From assembly GCA_022843025.1 (NCBI GenBank), contig JALHOL010000009.1, positions 144,925 to 208,924 of the forward strand: a stretch of DNA of 64,000 nt. The letters are read 5' to 3'. The DNA is from Paracoccaceae bacterium (GTDB lineage: Bacteria > Pseudomonadota > Alphaproteobacteria > Rhodobacterales > Rhodobacteraceae). Below are positions 1-8,294 of the stretch, piece after piece (position 1 is the stretch's first letter; every line of letters starts with the position of its first letter). The notes beneath the pieces are model-generated. The model saw only the letters and a list, made by a program, of their open reading frames with translations. It did no database searches and was not told the DNA's origin. Both the position numbers and the translations under genes were made by a program.

Positions 1-1443
1 CCAGCGCACCTCGGCCTCGGTCAGGGTGCCACCGAAATCGCGGCCAAGATCAGCGGCGGAGGTGGCCCCGTGCAGGAGAGTGGCCGCCTCAGACCCATAG
101 GCGCGGATCAGGCGTGCGGCCCAGTAGTCGGACAGGAAGGGGTGGTTGGCCTTGAGCGATGCGGTCAGCGCGGCCACGCCATCATGCGGGAAATCCCCGC
201 CAGGCAGGGCGACGCGGGCGGTCCACGGCCCCTTGGCCTGCGGGAAATAGGGGGTCAGCTTTTCCAAAGCAGACTCGGCCAGGCGGCGATAGGTGGTGAT
301 CTTGCCGCCAAAGACATTGAGCAGCGGCGCGCCGTTGCCATCCAGCGACAGCACATAGTCGCGAGTGGCCGCCGTGGCCGATTTCGCGCCATCGTTATAA
401 AGCGGGCGGACGCCGGAATATGTCCAGACGACATCCTTCAGCGTGACGGGCTTGGCGAAATACTGGCTGGCAAAATTCAGCAGGTAATCGCGTTCCGCAT
501 CGGAGCAGGCCGCATCCTTGGGTGCGCCCTTGTGATCCTGATCGGTGGTGCCGATGAGGGTGAAGTCCTGTTCATAGGGAATGGCGAAGATGATGCGCCC
601 ATCGGTGCCCTGAAAGAAATAGCAGCGGTCATGGCCGTAGAGTTTCTTGGTCACGATGTGCGACCCGCGCACGAGACGGACGCCTTCGGATGAATTGATC
701 CGCGCGACATTGCGGATCACGTCTTCGACCCAGGGGCCGCCTGCATTGACCAGCGCGCGGGCGTGGTGGACCTGCTGGCCATCGGGGCCGTCGGTGGTGA
801 TCTCCCACATCTCGCCGGTGCGGTTGGCCGAGATGACGCGGGTGCGCGTCAGGATGGTGGCACCGCGCTGGGCCGCATCGCGGGCGTTGAGGGAGACGAG
901 CTTGGAATCCTCAACCCAGCAATCGGAGTATTCATAGGCGTGGCGGAACCGCGATTGCAGCGGTTTGCCTGCGGGATCGGTTGTCAGGTCCAGCGTGCGG
1001 GTGGATGGCAGGATCTTGCGGCCACCGAGCGTGTCATAGAGGAACAGGCCAAGCCGAATGAGCCATGCAGGGCGGCGCCCCTTCATCCAGGGCATCAGGC
1101 GCGACAGGAGGCGACCTGTGGGCGTATCGCCTTCGAACCGCATGTCGGGATGGTAGGGCAGCACGAAACGCATCGGCCACGAGATATGGGGCATGGCGAC
1201 AAGCAGGGTTTCGCGTTCCTCCAGCGCCTCGCGCACCAGACGGAATTCGAAATACTCCAGATAGCGCAGGCCGCCGTGGAAAAGCTTGGTCGAGGCTGAC
1301 GATGTGGCCTGTGCCAAATCGCCCTGTTCGGCAAGCACCACCGACAGGCCGCGACCCGTTGCGTCGCGGGCGATGCCGCATCCGTTGATGCCGCCGCCGA
1401 TGATGAACAGATCGGCCGTTTCGGGCCTGTTCTTCGGTGTCAC
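1..1443 (-). CDS. glpD: Glycerol-3-phosphate dehydrogenase, C-terminus cut by window edge
   Basis: FAD-dependent, quinone-linked enzyme at the inner membrane that oxidises sn-glycerol 3-phosphate to dihydroxyacetone phosphate. The 481 codons present start with GTG at 1443, preceded by a GGAGGA ribosome site. Residues 12-23 form the dinucleotide fold (LFIIGGGINGCG), followed by the family blocks SSASTKLFHGGLRYLE and WVEDSKLVSLNARDA. The frame stays open to base 1, where the sequence still matches the C-terminal domain (LTEAEVRW), so only some 20-60 residues should be missing compared with the usual 500-530. It is divergent from glpR, which fits repression by GlpR in the absence of glycerol 3-phosphate. 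Identification is secure; the 3' end is not visible. Confidence 0.95.
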   Translation of the reverse strand, partial: MTPKNRPETADLFIIGGGINGCGIARDATGRGLSVVLAEQGDLAQATSSASTKLFHGGLRYLEYFEFRLVREALEERETLLVAMPHISWPMRFVLPYHPDMRFEGDTPTGRLLSRLMPWMKGRRPAWLIRLGLFLYDTLGGRKILPSTRTLDLTTDPAGKPLQSRFRHAYEYSDCWVEDSKLVSLNARDAAQRGATILTRTRVISANRTGEMWEITTDGPDGQQVHHARALVNAGGPWVEDVIRNVARINSSEGVRLVRGSHIVTKKLYGHDRCYFFQGTDGRIIFAIPYEQDFTLIGTTDQDHKGAPKDAACSDAERDYLLNFASQYFAKPVTLKDVVWTYSGVRPLYNDGAKSATAATRDYVLSLDGNGAPLLNVFGGKITTYRRLAESALEKLTPYFPQAKGPWTARVALPGGDFPHDGVAALTASLKANHPFLSDYWAARLIRAYGSEAATLLHGATSAADLGRDFGGTLTEAEVRW

Positions 1444-1720
1444 GCCAGTCTCCTCCCTAGCGGGGGCAGGTTGGAACGAATCTTTGCCATTGGTCAATGC
1501 CCATTTTTCGGATTTGCGCGTTTCTTATTGAAGCGAACATTTGCGCGCAAGTGACGTAAGGGAAATGGCTGAATATCAGAGACTTGACCCTGATACGCGC
1601 ATTTTCGCGCTGCGATGCGGCGTGAATGCCGCGTGCGCGTGCAGAAACTTTTTCGGCTTGATTGCCCGGCTTTCCTTTCCGAAGGTGGGCGATCACGAGT
1701 GAAGAAAAAGGAATGCCGGA
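1444..1720. promoter_or_regulatory. glpD-glpR divergent control region
   Basis: The 277 bases between the two divergent genes are visibly more AT-rich than the flanking coding DNA. They contain AGCGAACATT at 1532-1541, a near match to one half of the enterobacterial GlpR operator (AWCGAACATW), and CATTTTCGCG at 1600-1609, resembling the opposite half (WATKTTCGWT). The two half-sites are not adjacent as in the classical operator. GlpR operator use here is inferred from gene order and these partial matches only. Confidence 0.4.
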
Positions 1721-2482
1721 ATGGCGCTGAGTTTCCGTCAGACCGAGATCCTTGAGATTGCCCGCGCCGAGGGGCGGGTGGTCGTCGAGGATCTGGCGCA
1801 GCGCTTTGATGTGACCTTGCAGACGATCCGGCGCGATCTGACGGATCTGGCGGATATGGGCCATCTGGACCGGGTGCATGGCGGGGCGGTACCGCGCACT
1901 GGGGTGACGAACCTTGGCTATGAGCAGCGCCGCCAGATGAACGAGGCGGCGAAATCCGCCATCGCACGGGCCTGTGCGGCGGCGATCCCGGAGAACTGTT
2001 CGCTGATCATGAACCTTGGCACCACGACCGAGGCGGTGGCGCGGGAATTGCTGACCCATCGCAACATCACGGTGGTGACCAACAACATGAACGTGGCCAA
2101 CACGCTGGCCGCCAATCCGGGCTGCGAGATCATGGTGGCGGGTGGCGCGCTGCGGCGGTCGGATGGCGGGCTGGTGGGGGAGTTGACCACGCAGTTTTTT
2201 GAGCAGTTCAAGGTGGATTACGCGGTGATCGGCGCGTCGGCGCTGGATCAGGACGGCGATCTGCTGGATTTCGATCTGGCCGAGGTGCGGGTGTCGAAGG
2301 CGATCATCCGGCAGGCGCGCAAGGTGTTTCTGGTCTGCGACCATTCCAAGCTGGACCGGAGCGCCCCGGCACGGCTGGCGTCGCTGTCGGAGGTGACGAC
2401 TTTGTTCACGGATCAGCCTCTGCCGCCCGAACTGGCGCGGAAATGTGCCGAATGGGGGACCGGGGTGGTGGTTGCCGGGTGA
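1721..2482 (+). CDS. glpR: DeoR-family repressor of glycerol 3-phosphate metabolism
   Basis: A 253-residue DeoR-type regulator, the usual family length. Residues 1-57 form the N-terminal winged helix-turn-helix (VEDLAQRFDVTLQTIRRDL is the recognition part), followed by the family hinge HGGAVPRTG and the sugar-phosphate-binding DeoRC domain with the LGTTTEAVARELL and VTNNMNVA blocks. ATG at 1721 follows a purine stretch (GAAGAAAAAGGA). The divergent placement against glpD and the similarity to E. coli GlpR suggest that glycerol 3-phosphate is the inducer. The ligand is inferred from context; the family call is secure. Confidence 0.9.
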   Translation: MALSFRQTEILEIARAEGRVVVEDLAQRFDVTLQTIRRDLTDLADMGHLDRVHGGAVPRTGVTNLGYEQRRQMNEAAKSAIARACAAAIPENCSLIMNLGTTTEAVARELLTHRNITVVTNNMNVANTLAANPGCEIMVAGGALRRSDGGLVGELTTQFFEQFKVDYAVIGASALDQDGDLLDFDLAEVRVSKAIIRQARKVFLVCDHSKLDRSAPARLASLSEVTTLFTDQPLPPELARKCAEWGTGVVVAG

Positions 2483-2539
2483 GGTGATCCCGGCGCGCAG
2501 GCGCCCGGATGGGCCCGCCGCCCGGTGGGTTGGGTGGCT

Positions 2540-2567
2540 GTCCCGGGCTGGCCCGGGACGGGTTTCT
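2540..2567. terminator. Terminator hairpin between convergent glpR and hydroquinone reductase gene
   Basis: A perfect 9-bp stem (GTCCCGGGC at 2540-2548 and GCCCGGGAC at 2551-2559) with a two-base centre is followed on the plus strand by GGGTTTCTT. It lies 57 bases after the glpR stop and against the end of the convergent gene. The T run is short, so termination strength is uncertain. Confidence 0.6.
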
Positions 2568-3514
2568 TACAGGGCGTCCAGCCAATCCAGCCTTGGCCCA
2601 AGCGGTACGATGCCCTTGGGGTTGAGCGCCTTGATCGAATAGTAGCCGCGCTTGATGTGATCGATGCTGACTGTCTCGGCGATGCCGAGAAGGCGGTAGA
2701 CGCGGGCGGTGTAGGCGGTCAGGTGGGGATAATCGGCCAGTTGTCGCAGGTTGCATTTGAACAGGCCGTGATAGGCGGCGTCAAAGCGGATCAGCGTGAC
2801 GAAGGCGCGGATGTCCGTCTCGGTCAACCTGTCGCCATGCAGCCATGCGCGCCCGTCGGAAAGCCGGGTCTCCAGCGTATCCAGCATGGCAAAGACATCG
2901 TGGAAGGCGGATTCATAGGCGGCCTGCGTGGTGGCAAAGCCCGCGCGATAGACGCCGTTGTTCAACGCGGGATAGATCGCATCGTTCAGCGCGTCGATCT
3001 GGGCCGCCAGATCGGCGGGGTAGAGATCGGGGCCGTTGGCGAGTGTCCCGAAGCCCGAATTGAAGATGCGCAGGATATCGGCGCTTTCGTTGTTGACGAT
3101 GGTTTGGGTTTGTTTGTCCCACAGGACCGGAATGGTGGCGCGGCCGTTCACGGCCGGATCGGCGCGCGTATAGATTTCGTGCATGTAGGTGGCTTGGTTT
3201 ATGGCATCTGCCCCGGCGGCGAAGCGCCAGCCTTCATCGGTGAGTTCGGGTTCGACGATGGAGAGGGAGATGACGTCTTCAAGCTGCTTGAGCTTGCGTG
3301 CCATGAGCGTGCGGCTGGCCCAGGGGCAGATGAGGCCGACATAGAGGTGATAGCGGCCAGCCTCGGCGCGGAAGCCGCCTTGGCCCGTGGGGCCGGGGCT
3401 GCCATCGGGGGTGATCCAGTTGCGGAAGGTGGAAACCTGCCGCACGAAGCCGCCCTGTTCATCCTTGGCCTGAACCGGATCCCATTTTGCGATCCACTTG
3501 CCGTTCACGAGCAT
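2567..3514 (-). CDS. Glutathionyl-hydroquinone reductase (YqjG/PcpF/ECM4 type)
   Basis: A 315-residue glutathione transferase of the Xi class, which reduces glutathionyl-hydroquinones back to hydroquinones using glutathione in the cytosol. The catalytic cysteine is Cys63 in ICPWASRT, and the family blocks VPVLWDKQT-like (IPVLWDKQTQTIVNNESADI) and RGYYSIKALNPKGIVP near the C-terminus are present. I chose ATG at 3514 because MLVNGKW is the family start and because the stop of the upstream VOC gene overlaps it (TGATG). The longer open frame upstream is antisense shadow of the VOC gene. Co-transcription with an extradiol-type dioxygenase points to quinone detoxification. Confidence 0.9.
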   Translation of the reverse strand: MLVNGKWIAKWDPVQAKDEQGGFVRQVSTFRNWITPDGSPGPTGQGGFRAEAGRYHLYVGLICPWASRTLMARKLKQLEDVISLSIVEPELTDEGWRFAAGADAINQATYMHEIYTRADPAVNGRATIPVLWDKQTQTIVNNESADILRIFNSGFGTLANGPDLYPADLAAQIDALNDAIYPALNNGVYRAGFATTQAAYESAFHDVFAMLDTLETRLSDGRAWLHGDRLTETDIRAFVTLIRFDAAYHGLFKCNLRQLADYPHLTAYTARVYRLLGIAETVSIDHIKRGYYSIKALNPKGIVPLGPRLDWLDAL

Positions 3515-4323
3515 CAACGTTTCTCCGTCAGGATGATCTGGGTGCCCCAGGGATCGGTCAGCCGTGTTTGGCCATCGCTGCGCACGGTGATGGCGGCAAG
3601 GGCGGTGGCGTCTGCGAGGATTTCCACATTGGTCAGGCCGGTCGAGGGGGTGCGGGGGCCCGCGCCGCGGCTGTTCCAGACATTGGTGGCGAGGTGATGG
3701 TGATAGCCGCCTGATCCGTAGAAGGCCGCGCCGGGATAGGTGGCGGTCACGGGAAAGCCGAGCGTGCCGGTATAGAAGGCCTGCGCTTGCGCGACATCGC
3801 CCACTTGCAGGTGGACATGGCCCACGACCGTGCCATCGGGTGCGCCTGTCCAAGGGCCATCGGCGGCGGCGGCGAGATCGTCAAGGTCAAGCGGATCGGT
3901 CGCCATCTGGATGGAGCCGTCCTGTTTGGTCCATTGCGCGCGGGGGCGGTCGACATAGACCTCGATCCCGTTGCCCTCGGGATCAGCGAGATAGATCGCC
4001 TCGGACACTTTGTGATCGGACGCGCCCTGAAGGGGCAGGCGGGTGCTGGCCACATGGTGCAACCAGCGGGCAAGGGCGGCGCGGTCTGGCAGAAGAAAGG
4101 CGGTATGAAACAGGCCCGCCTCGCGCGGGGAGCGGAGCCGCGCGGCGGGATCGGCGATCAGCGTGATCAGTGCCCGGTTGCCTGCACCGAGAGTGACCTG
4201 TGCGGCATCGGCGGTCAGCTTCGCCAGGCCGAGCGCGCGGGCGTAGAAATCGGCGCTGCGGGCCAGATCATGGACTGTAAGCGTGACCCGTCCGATTTCC
4301 ATCGGGGCTGCGGCGGTGTGCAT
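3514..4323 (-). CDS. VOC-family (extradiol dioxygenase/glyoxalase fold) protein, CatE-like
   Basis: A 269-residue protein with two tandem vicinal-oxygen-chelate domains (about 8-130 and 150-268), the layout of CatE/MhqE/MhqO-type ring-cleaving dioxygenases. The C-terminal domain carries the likely metal ligands: His in VVGHVHLQV, the His run in YHHHLATNVWNS, and an acidic or polar position near the C-terminal end that I could not fix. The N-terminal domain has LFHTAFLLPD and GIEVYVD. The start ATG at 4323 has GGAG eight bases upstream. It is translationally coupled to the hydroquinone reductase gene. In Bacillus, related dioxygenases protect against catechol and hydroquinone, which suggests the same role; the exact substrate is unknown. 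Confidence 0.8.
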   Translation of the reverse strand: MHTAAAPMEIGRVTLTVHDLARSADFYARALGLAKLTADAAQVTLGAGNRALITLIADPAARLRSPREAGLFHTAFLLPDRAALARWLHHVASTRLPLQGASDHKVSEAIYLADPEGNGIEVYVDRPRAQWTKQDGSIQMATDPLDLDDLAAAADGPWTGAPDGTVVGHVHLQVGDVAQAQAFYTGTLGFPVTATYPGAAFYGSGGYHHHLATNVWNSRGAGPRTPSTGLTNVEILADATALAAITVRSDGQTRLTDPWGTQIILTEKR

Positions 4324-4349
4324 CGCGGGACTCCTGTGACACTACGTTA

Positions 4350-4373
4350 CCCGCACAGGCCTAGACCTGCGGG
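4350..4373 (-). terminator. Possible terminator hairpin downstream of xrtD
   Basis: CCCGCA (4350-4355) and TGCGGG (4368-4373), extended by two further G-C pairs across a small bulge, form a stem about 100 bases past the xrtD stop. On the minus strand it is followed by TAACGT rather than a T tract, so it is a weak candidate. It lies only 27 bases upstream of the VOC start and could instead be part of that gene's leader. Confidence 0.3.
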
Positions 4374-4475
4374 CGCTGTTGCGAAAGGGTCCGGGATGCA
4401 CAGTCTTTGTGCTGCCGTTGCGCCGCTGTCGGGCCGTACCCGATGGCGGTATCGGGAACGGGGCAGGGGTTTTCG

Positions 4476-6071
4476 TCAGTCGCGGCCGGGGAAGAAGCGC
4501 GGGAGGCGGCCGTCAAGTTCGCGCGCCATGTCCTGAAGCCGAAGGTCGGCGGATGCCTCATCTTCGCCGCGCGCGACGGGGGTTACAAGGCGGACAAGCC
4601 CGCCATCCTTGCGCCCGTAAAGCACGCTGTCCCAAAGGAGCCAGAGCTTGGACCCGAAATCCCACGCGACCTGCCGCCCGTTTTGCAGGAAGAAGTAATA
4701 GACGAGCAGGCGATCTTCGCCCTTCTGGATCAGGGCGCGGTTGATCGGGAAAGGTTTGTTCAGGCCCATTTCCATGCCGATATCGCGGCGGTCGAACGAG
4801 GCGAATTCCCAGCCTGAATTGGGAAGGCACACCTCGGGGGAATGCGCGCCACTGGTTGTCTGATCGCGGAACCAAGCGGCGAAAACCTCGACCGTGGCAT
4901 CGGGGCCAGCGGTGAAGGACATCAACGCGTAATCCTGCGCTTGCAGCGTCTGGGCGACGGCGGGGTCAAGCGACTGACGCTCGCCACCGGTCCAGCTTCC
5001 GATCTGGGTGGGGAAGGAGCCAAGCTCGGCCCGGGGCGGTTCAACCGTGCGGACAGTGGGGAAGACCTGCCACAGCACGGCGGCCCCGACGGTGACGATG
5101 GCAAAGACCGCCAGCGCGCGCGACGGTTCGACCAGCAGGATGCGGCGGGCCTGCGGGACCAGACCGGAGAAATCCAGATCAAGCGCGTCAACCAATGTCG
5201 TGTGCCGGCGCTGCAATATCAGCAGCAGGCGGGCCAGGCCAAAGAGCATCAGCACCGACAGCAGGAAGATCACCCAGCCTTCGAAGAAGTGCGAAAACCC
5301 CTCGAGATGTTCTGGCCCCTGATACTGCACGATCAGCCCAGCGATGGCGATGCGCGCCGAGTTCATCACCACGGCGATGGGGGCCGCCGACAGCAGCATG
5401 ATGGCCTTCATGGTGAAGGAGCCGCGATAGAGGATCGCGAAGATGTAGGAAAAGCTGAGGATCGGGAACAGATAGCGCAGGCCCGAGCAGGCCTCGGCCA
5501 CGTGCATCTTTATGACGCCGAGGTCGATGATGTAGCCATCCAGAAACACCGGCACATCGGCCAGCCGCAGCAGCCAGACGCCCAGTTCGGCCGAGATGAG
5601 CTGAAGTGTGATGGACACGGTGTAATAGGTGGAGCTTGGCAGGGGCAGCATGAAGCCCAGATGCAGGATCGGCGGCCAGAAGCGCTTTCCCTGTTCCCAG
5701 CCAAAGCAGATGAGCAGGATTGCGCCGAACCACAGGATCAGCGCCGTGGCGGTGACCATCGGGGTTTCCACCATCTGGCCAAGGATGCCGAAGAAGACGG
5801 ACACGGCCAGCAAGGCCAGCCCCGGCCAGCGGTTCACGGGTCCGTGCAGGATCGGTTCGGTCTTGAGTTGGCGCAGGAAAAGCAAGCCTGACAGCACGGG
5901 AATAAGCGGCCCATGGCTGTATTCCGGCATCTGCCAGACAGCGAAGAGAAGCGTGATGCCCGGCCAGAACAGCACAAAAGCGCCGATCAGGGACACGGTC
6001 AGCCAGAACAGGCCCATAACTTGCATGGGAAGGGGGGCCGAGAGCGGTTGGGTGCCTTCGGGGCTGTGCAT
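4476..6071 (-). CDS. xrtD: VPLPA-CTERM-specific exosortase XrtD with fused EpsI domain
   Basis: A 531-residue polytopic inner-membrane transpeptidase-like enzyme that cleaves C-terminal sorting signals, fused to an EpsI-type periplasmic domain. The exosortase part has about eight membrane segments up to residue 290. Its catalytic residues are visible: Cys195 in VAEACSGLRYL, Arg240 in VMNSARIAI and His261 in GFSHFFEGW. The EpsI part (about 345-531) carries GSWTGG and the signature HSPEVCLPNSGW. A matching substrate with a VPLPA tail is encoded at 22777-23439, and the genes between are the polysaccharide locus that usually accompanies exosortases. It is divergent from the ATPase gene. The XrtD subtype is assigned from the fusion and the VPLPA partner. 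Confidence 0.92.
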   Translation of the reverse strand: MHSPEGTQPLSAPLPMQVMGLFWLTVSLIGAFVLFWPGITLLFAVWQMPEYSHGPLIPVLSGLLFLRQLKTEPILHGPVNRWPGLALLAVSVFFGILGQMVETPMVTATALILWFGAILLICFGWEQGKRFWPPILHLGFMLPLPSSTYYTVSITLQLISAELGVWLLRLADVPVFLDGYIIDLGVIKMHVAEACSGLRYLFPILSFSYIFAILYRGSFTMKAIMLLSAAPIAVVMNSARIAIAGLIVQYQGPEHLEGFSHFFEGWVIFLLSVLMLFGLARLLLILQRRHTTLVDALDLDFSGLVPQARRILLVEPSRALAVFAIVTVGAAVLWQVFPTVRTVEPPRAELGSFPTQIGSWTGGERQSLDPAVAQTLQAQDYALMSFTAGPDATVEVFAAWFRDQTTSGAHSPEVCLPNSGWEFASFDRRDIGMEMGLNKPFPINRALIQKGEDRLLVYYFFLQNGRQVAWDFGSKLWLLWDSVLYGRKDGGLVRLVTPVARGEDEASADLRLQDMARELDGRLPRFFPGRD

Positions 6072-6085
6072 GTTCTGGCCGTGCT

Positions 6086-6095
6086 TGATTAATCA
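6086..6095. promoter_or_regulatory. Palindrome in the xrtD/ATPase divergent promoter region
   Basis: TGATTAATCA is a perfect 10-bp palindrome in the AT-rich 126-base space between the divergent xrtD and ExeA-like ATPase genes. A weak plus-strand promoter may overlap it (TTGATT at 6085-6090 and GATACT at 6109-6114, spacing 18). It is a candidate operator for both transcripts; no regulator gene is adjacent. Confidence 0.35.
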
Positions 6096-6197
6096 GGTTT
6101 AATTTTACGATACTACAAGGCACAAGGGCGGTGAAGTAAACAGGTCGCGCATGTTCGCCCGGCCTGACACAAGAAACTGGAAGGGACGAGTGCGCGG

Positions 6198-7106
6198 ATG
6201 GGTAGTATCCTTGACATCTACACTGGCTATTTCGGGCTGAGTGCCCGGCCATTTGCCATCGCGCCGGATCCGGACATGCTGTTCTGGTCGATGACCCATC
6301 GGCGGGCCTATTCGCTTATGGAATATGCCATCGTGACCCGTGCACCGATCACCTTGGTGACGGGTGAGGTCGGGGCGGGAAAGACGCTGCTGGTGCAGCA
6401 TTTGTTGCGAAATGTGGGTGATGACGTGGTCTTCGGGCTGGTGTCGCAGGTGCGTGGCAAGGCCGAGGATGTGCTGCCTTGGGTGCTTCTGGCGCTGGGT
6501 GAACCGGCCGAGCCGGATGACAGCATGGTGGAGCTTTTTTCGCGCTTTGAGGAGCGTCTGATACAGGAGTATGCCGCCGGGCGGCGGGTGGTGCTGGTGT
6601 TCGACGAGGCGCAGAATCTTTCGGATCAGGCGCTGGAACAGATTCGCACGCTGACCAACATGAACACCGGCACGGACGAGTTGTTGCAGGTGTTTCTGGT
6701 GGGACAATCGGGGCTGCGTGACCGAATCGTCAATTCGGCGCTTCAGCCGCTTGCCCAAAGAATCGGCGCTGCCTGCCATTTGCCCGCCATGGATGCGCTG
6801 ACGACGGGCGAATATGTCCGGCATCGGCTGAAGGCCGTGGGCGGCAACGACGAACTGTTCACCGATGATGCGGTTGACCTTGTGCATGAGCGCACCGGCG
6901 GGTTGGCGCGGTTGGTGAACCAGTTGTGCGATTTTTCGATGGTCTATGCCTTTAGCAAGGGCAACCCGCAGATCGACAAGATGACGGTCATGCAGGTGAT
7001 CAATGACGGGGTGTTCTTTGGCGGGCAGGCGCTGACGGCGCTGGCAGATCAGGATGACGTCGCACATCTGCCTATGTTCCGCGCCCGCACGGCACCGCTG
7101 GACTGA
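6198..7106 (+). CDS. ExeA-like AAA ATPase of exosortase/polysaccharide locus
   Basis: A 302-residue P-loop ATPase of the family regularly found beside exosortases and GspA/ExeA proteins. Walker A is GEVGAGKT at 56-63, Walker B is VVLVFDEAQ at 131-139, and a sensor-like VFLVGQSGL follows. The N-terminal YFGLSARPFAIAPDP block is the family hallmark. There is no membrane segment, so it should act at the cytosolic face. It is the first gene of the plus-strand glycosyltransferase run, four bases before the next gene. Its molecular role in exosortase systems is not established; assembly or regulation of the export apparatus is a guess from the family. Confidence 0.88.
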   Translation: MGSILDIYTGYFGLSARPFAIAPDPDMLFWSMTHRRAYSLMEYAIVTRAPITLVTGEVGAGKTLLVQHLLRNVGDDVVFGLVSQVRGKAEDVLPWVLLALGEPAEPDDSMVELFSRFEERLIQEYAAGRRVVLVFDEAQNLSDQALEQIRTLTNMNTGTDELLQVFLVGQSGLRDRIVNSALQPLAQRIGAACHLPAMDALTTGEYVRHRLKAVGGNDELFTDDAVDLVHERTGGLARLVNQLCDFSMVYAFSKGNPQIDKMTVMQVINDGVFFGGQALTALADQDDVAHLPMFRARTAPLD

Positions 7107-7109
7107 CCG

Positions 7110-8288
7110 ATGCAGGACAGTCAGGTTTCACGGGCGGACGATACGTCTGTGCCCGGACATGGGCGCAGGTTGCATGTGATGATCACGGCCAATGCGGCCT
7201 GGAACATCTGGAACTTTCGTCGCCCCATCGTGCAGTCGCTGTTGCAAGCCGGGCATCGGGTGACGGTGCTGGCCCCTGTCGATGACATGCTGACAGATTT
7301 GCAGCGGATCGGCTGCGCGGTGATACCGCTGAAGATGGATGTGCGCGGGCTGAACCCGGTGGCCGATCTGGCGCTGGTGCGGCGGTTTCGGGCGATCTTT
7401 CGCGAACAGCGGCCCGATGTGGTGCTGAGCTTTACGATCAAGAACAATGTCTTTGGCGGATTGGCCGCGCGGTTGACCGGCATGCCCTTCGTGCCGAATG
7501 TGACCGGGCTTGGCACGGCGTTTCTGTCCGGCTGGCTGCTTCAGCGGATTGCCGAGGCACTGTACCGGATGGCGTTCCGGGGGTTGCCGGTTGTGTTTTT
7601 CGAGAATGACGATGACCGCGCGCTGTTCGAAGCGCGCGGGATGCTGCGGACGGGGCAGGCGCGGGTTTTGCCGGGCACCGGGATTGATCTGGCGCATTAT
7701 GGGGCGGTCCCGATGCCGGGACATGCGCCCGAGGCCCCGGTTTTTCTAATGGTGGCCCGGCTGCTGCGCGACAAGGGCGTGATCGAGTTTGTCGAGGCGG
7801 CGCGTCGTATCAAGGCAGAGTATCCGCAGGCGCGGTTTCAATTGCTTGGGCCGGCCGGGGTGCAGAACCGGACGGCGATCCATCTGGACGAGGTGCAGCG
7901 CTGGGTGGATGACGGGATCATCGACTATCTGGGCACGCGAACCGACGTGCGGCCACTGTTGCAGGCGGCGGATTGCGTTGTGCTTCCATCCTATCGCGAA
8001 GGCGCGCCGCGCACGCTGATCGAGGCCTCTGCCATGGCGCGGCCGGTGATCGCGACCGATGTGGCGGGGTGCCGCGCGGTGGTGGATACGGATATCACCG
8101 GGTTCATGTGCCAGCCACGCGATGCAGAGAGCCTCGCCGCGGCGATGCGCCGTTTCCTGCACCTGTCGCCCGAGGCGCGGGCCGAAATGGGGGCCGCCGC
8201 GCGCCGTAAGATGGAGCGGGAGTTCGACGAAAGGATCGTCATTGCCGCCTATCATGATGCGGTGCGGGCTGTGACCGCGCGAGGTTGA
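7110..8288 (+). CDS. Glycosyltransferase family 4
   Basis: A 392-residue GT-B retaining glycosyltransferase. The N-terminal block MITANAAWNIWNFR is typical of CapM/PglA-like enzymes, and the C-terminal nucleotide-sugar site is REGAPRTLIEASAMARPVIATDV, with the E-x7-E pattern. It should add a sugar to an undecaprenyl-linked intermediate on the cytosolic side of the membrane. Start ATG at 7110 is three bases after the ATPase stop, so the genes are almost certainly co-transcribed. Donor and acceptor sugars cannot be read from the sequence. Confidence 0.9.
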   Translation: MQDSQVSRADDTSVPGHGRRLHVMITANAAWNIWNFRRPIVQSLLQAGHRVTVLAPVDDMLTDLQRIGCAVIPLKMDVRGLNPVADLALVRRFRAIFREQRPDVVLSFTIKNNVFGGLAARLTGMPFVPNVTGLGTAFLSGWLLQRIAEALYRMAFRGLPVVFFENDDDRALFEARGMLRTGQARVLPGTGIDLAHYGAVPMPGHAPEAPVFLMVARLLRDKGVIEFVEAARRIKAEYPQARFQLLGPAGVQNRTAIHLDEVQRWVDDGIIDYLGTRTDVRPLLQAADCVVLPSYREGAPRTLIEASAMARPVIATDVAGCRAVVDTDITGFMCQPRDAESLAAAMRRFLHLSPEARAEMGAAARRKMEREFDERIVIAAYHDAVRAVTARG

Positions 8289-8294
8289 AGCAGC

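Noticed and set aside
2525..3697. Plus-strand open frame of 390 codons
   Set aside because: It is antisense to the hydroquinone reductase, which has clear catalytic motifs. High GC content leaves the opposite strand open.
4842..5891. Plus-strand open frame of 349 codons inside xrtD
   Set aside because: Its Gln/Gly/Arg/His-rich translation is the mirror of a membrane protein gene and has no domain or ribosome site.
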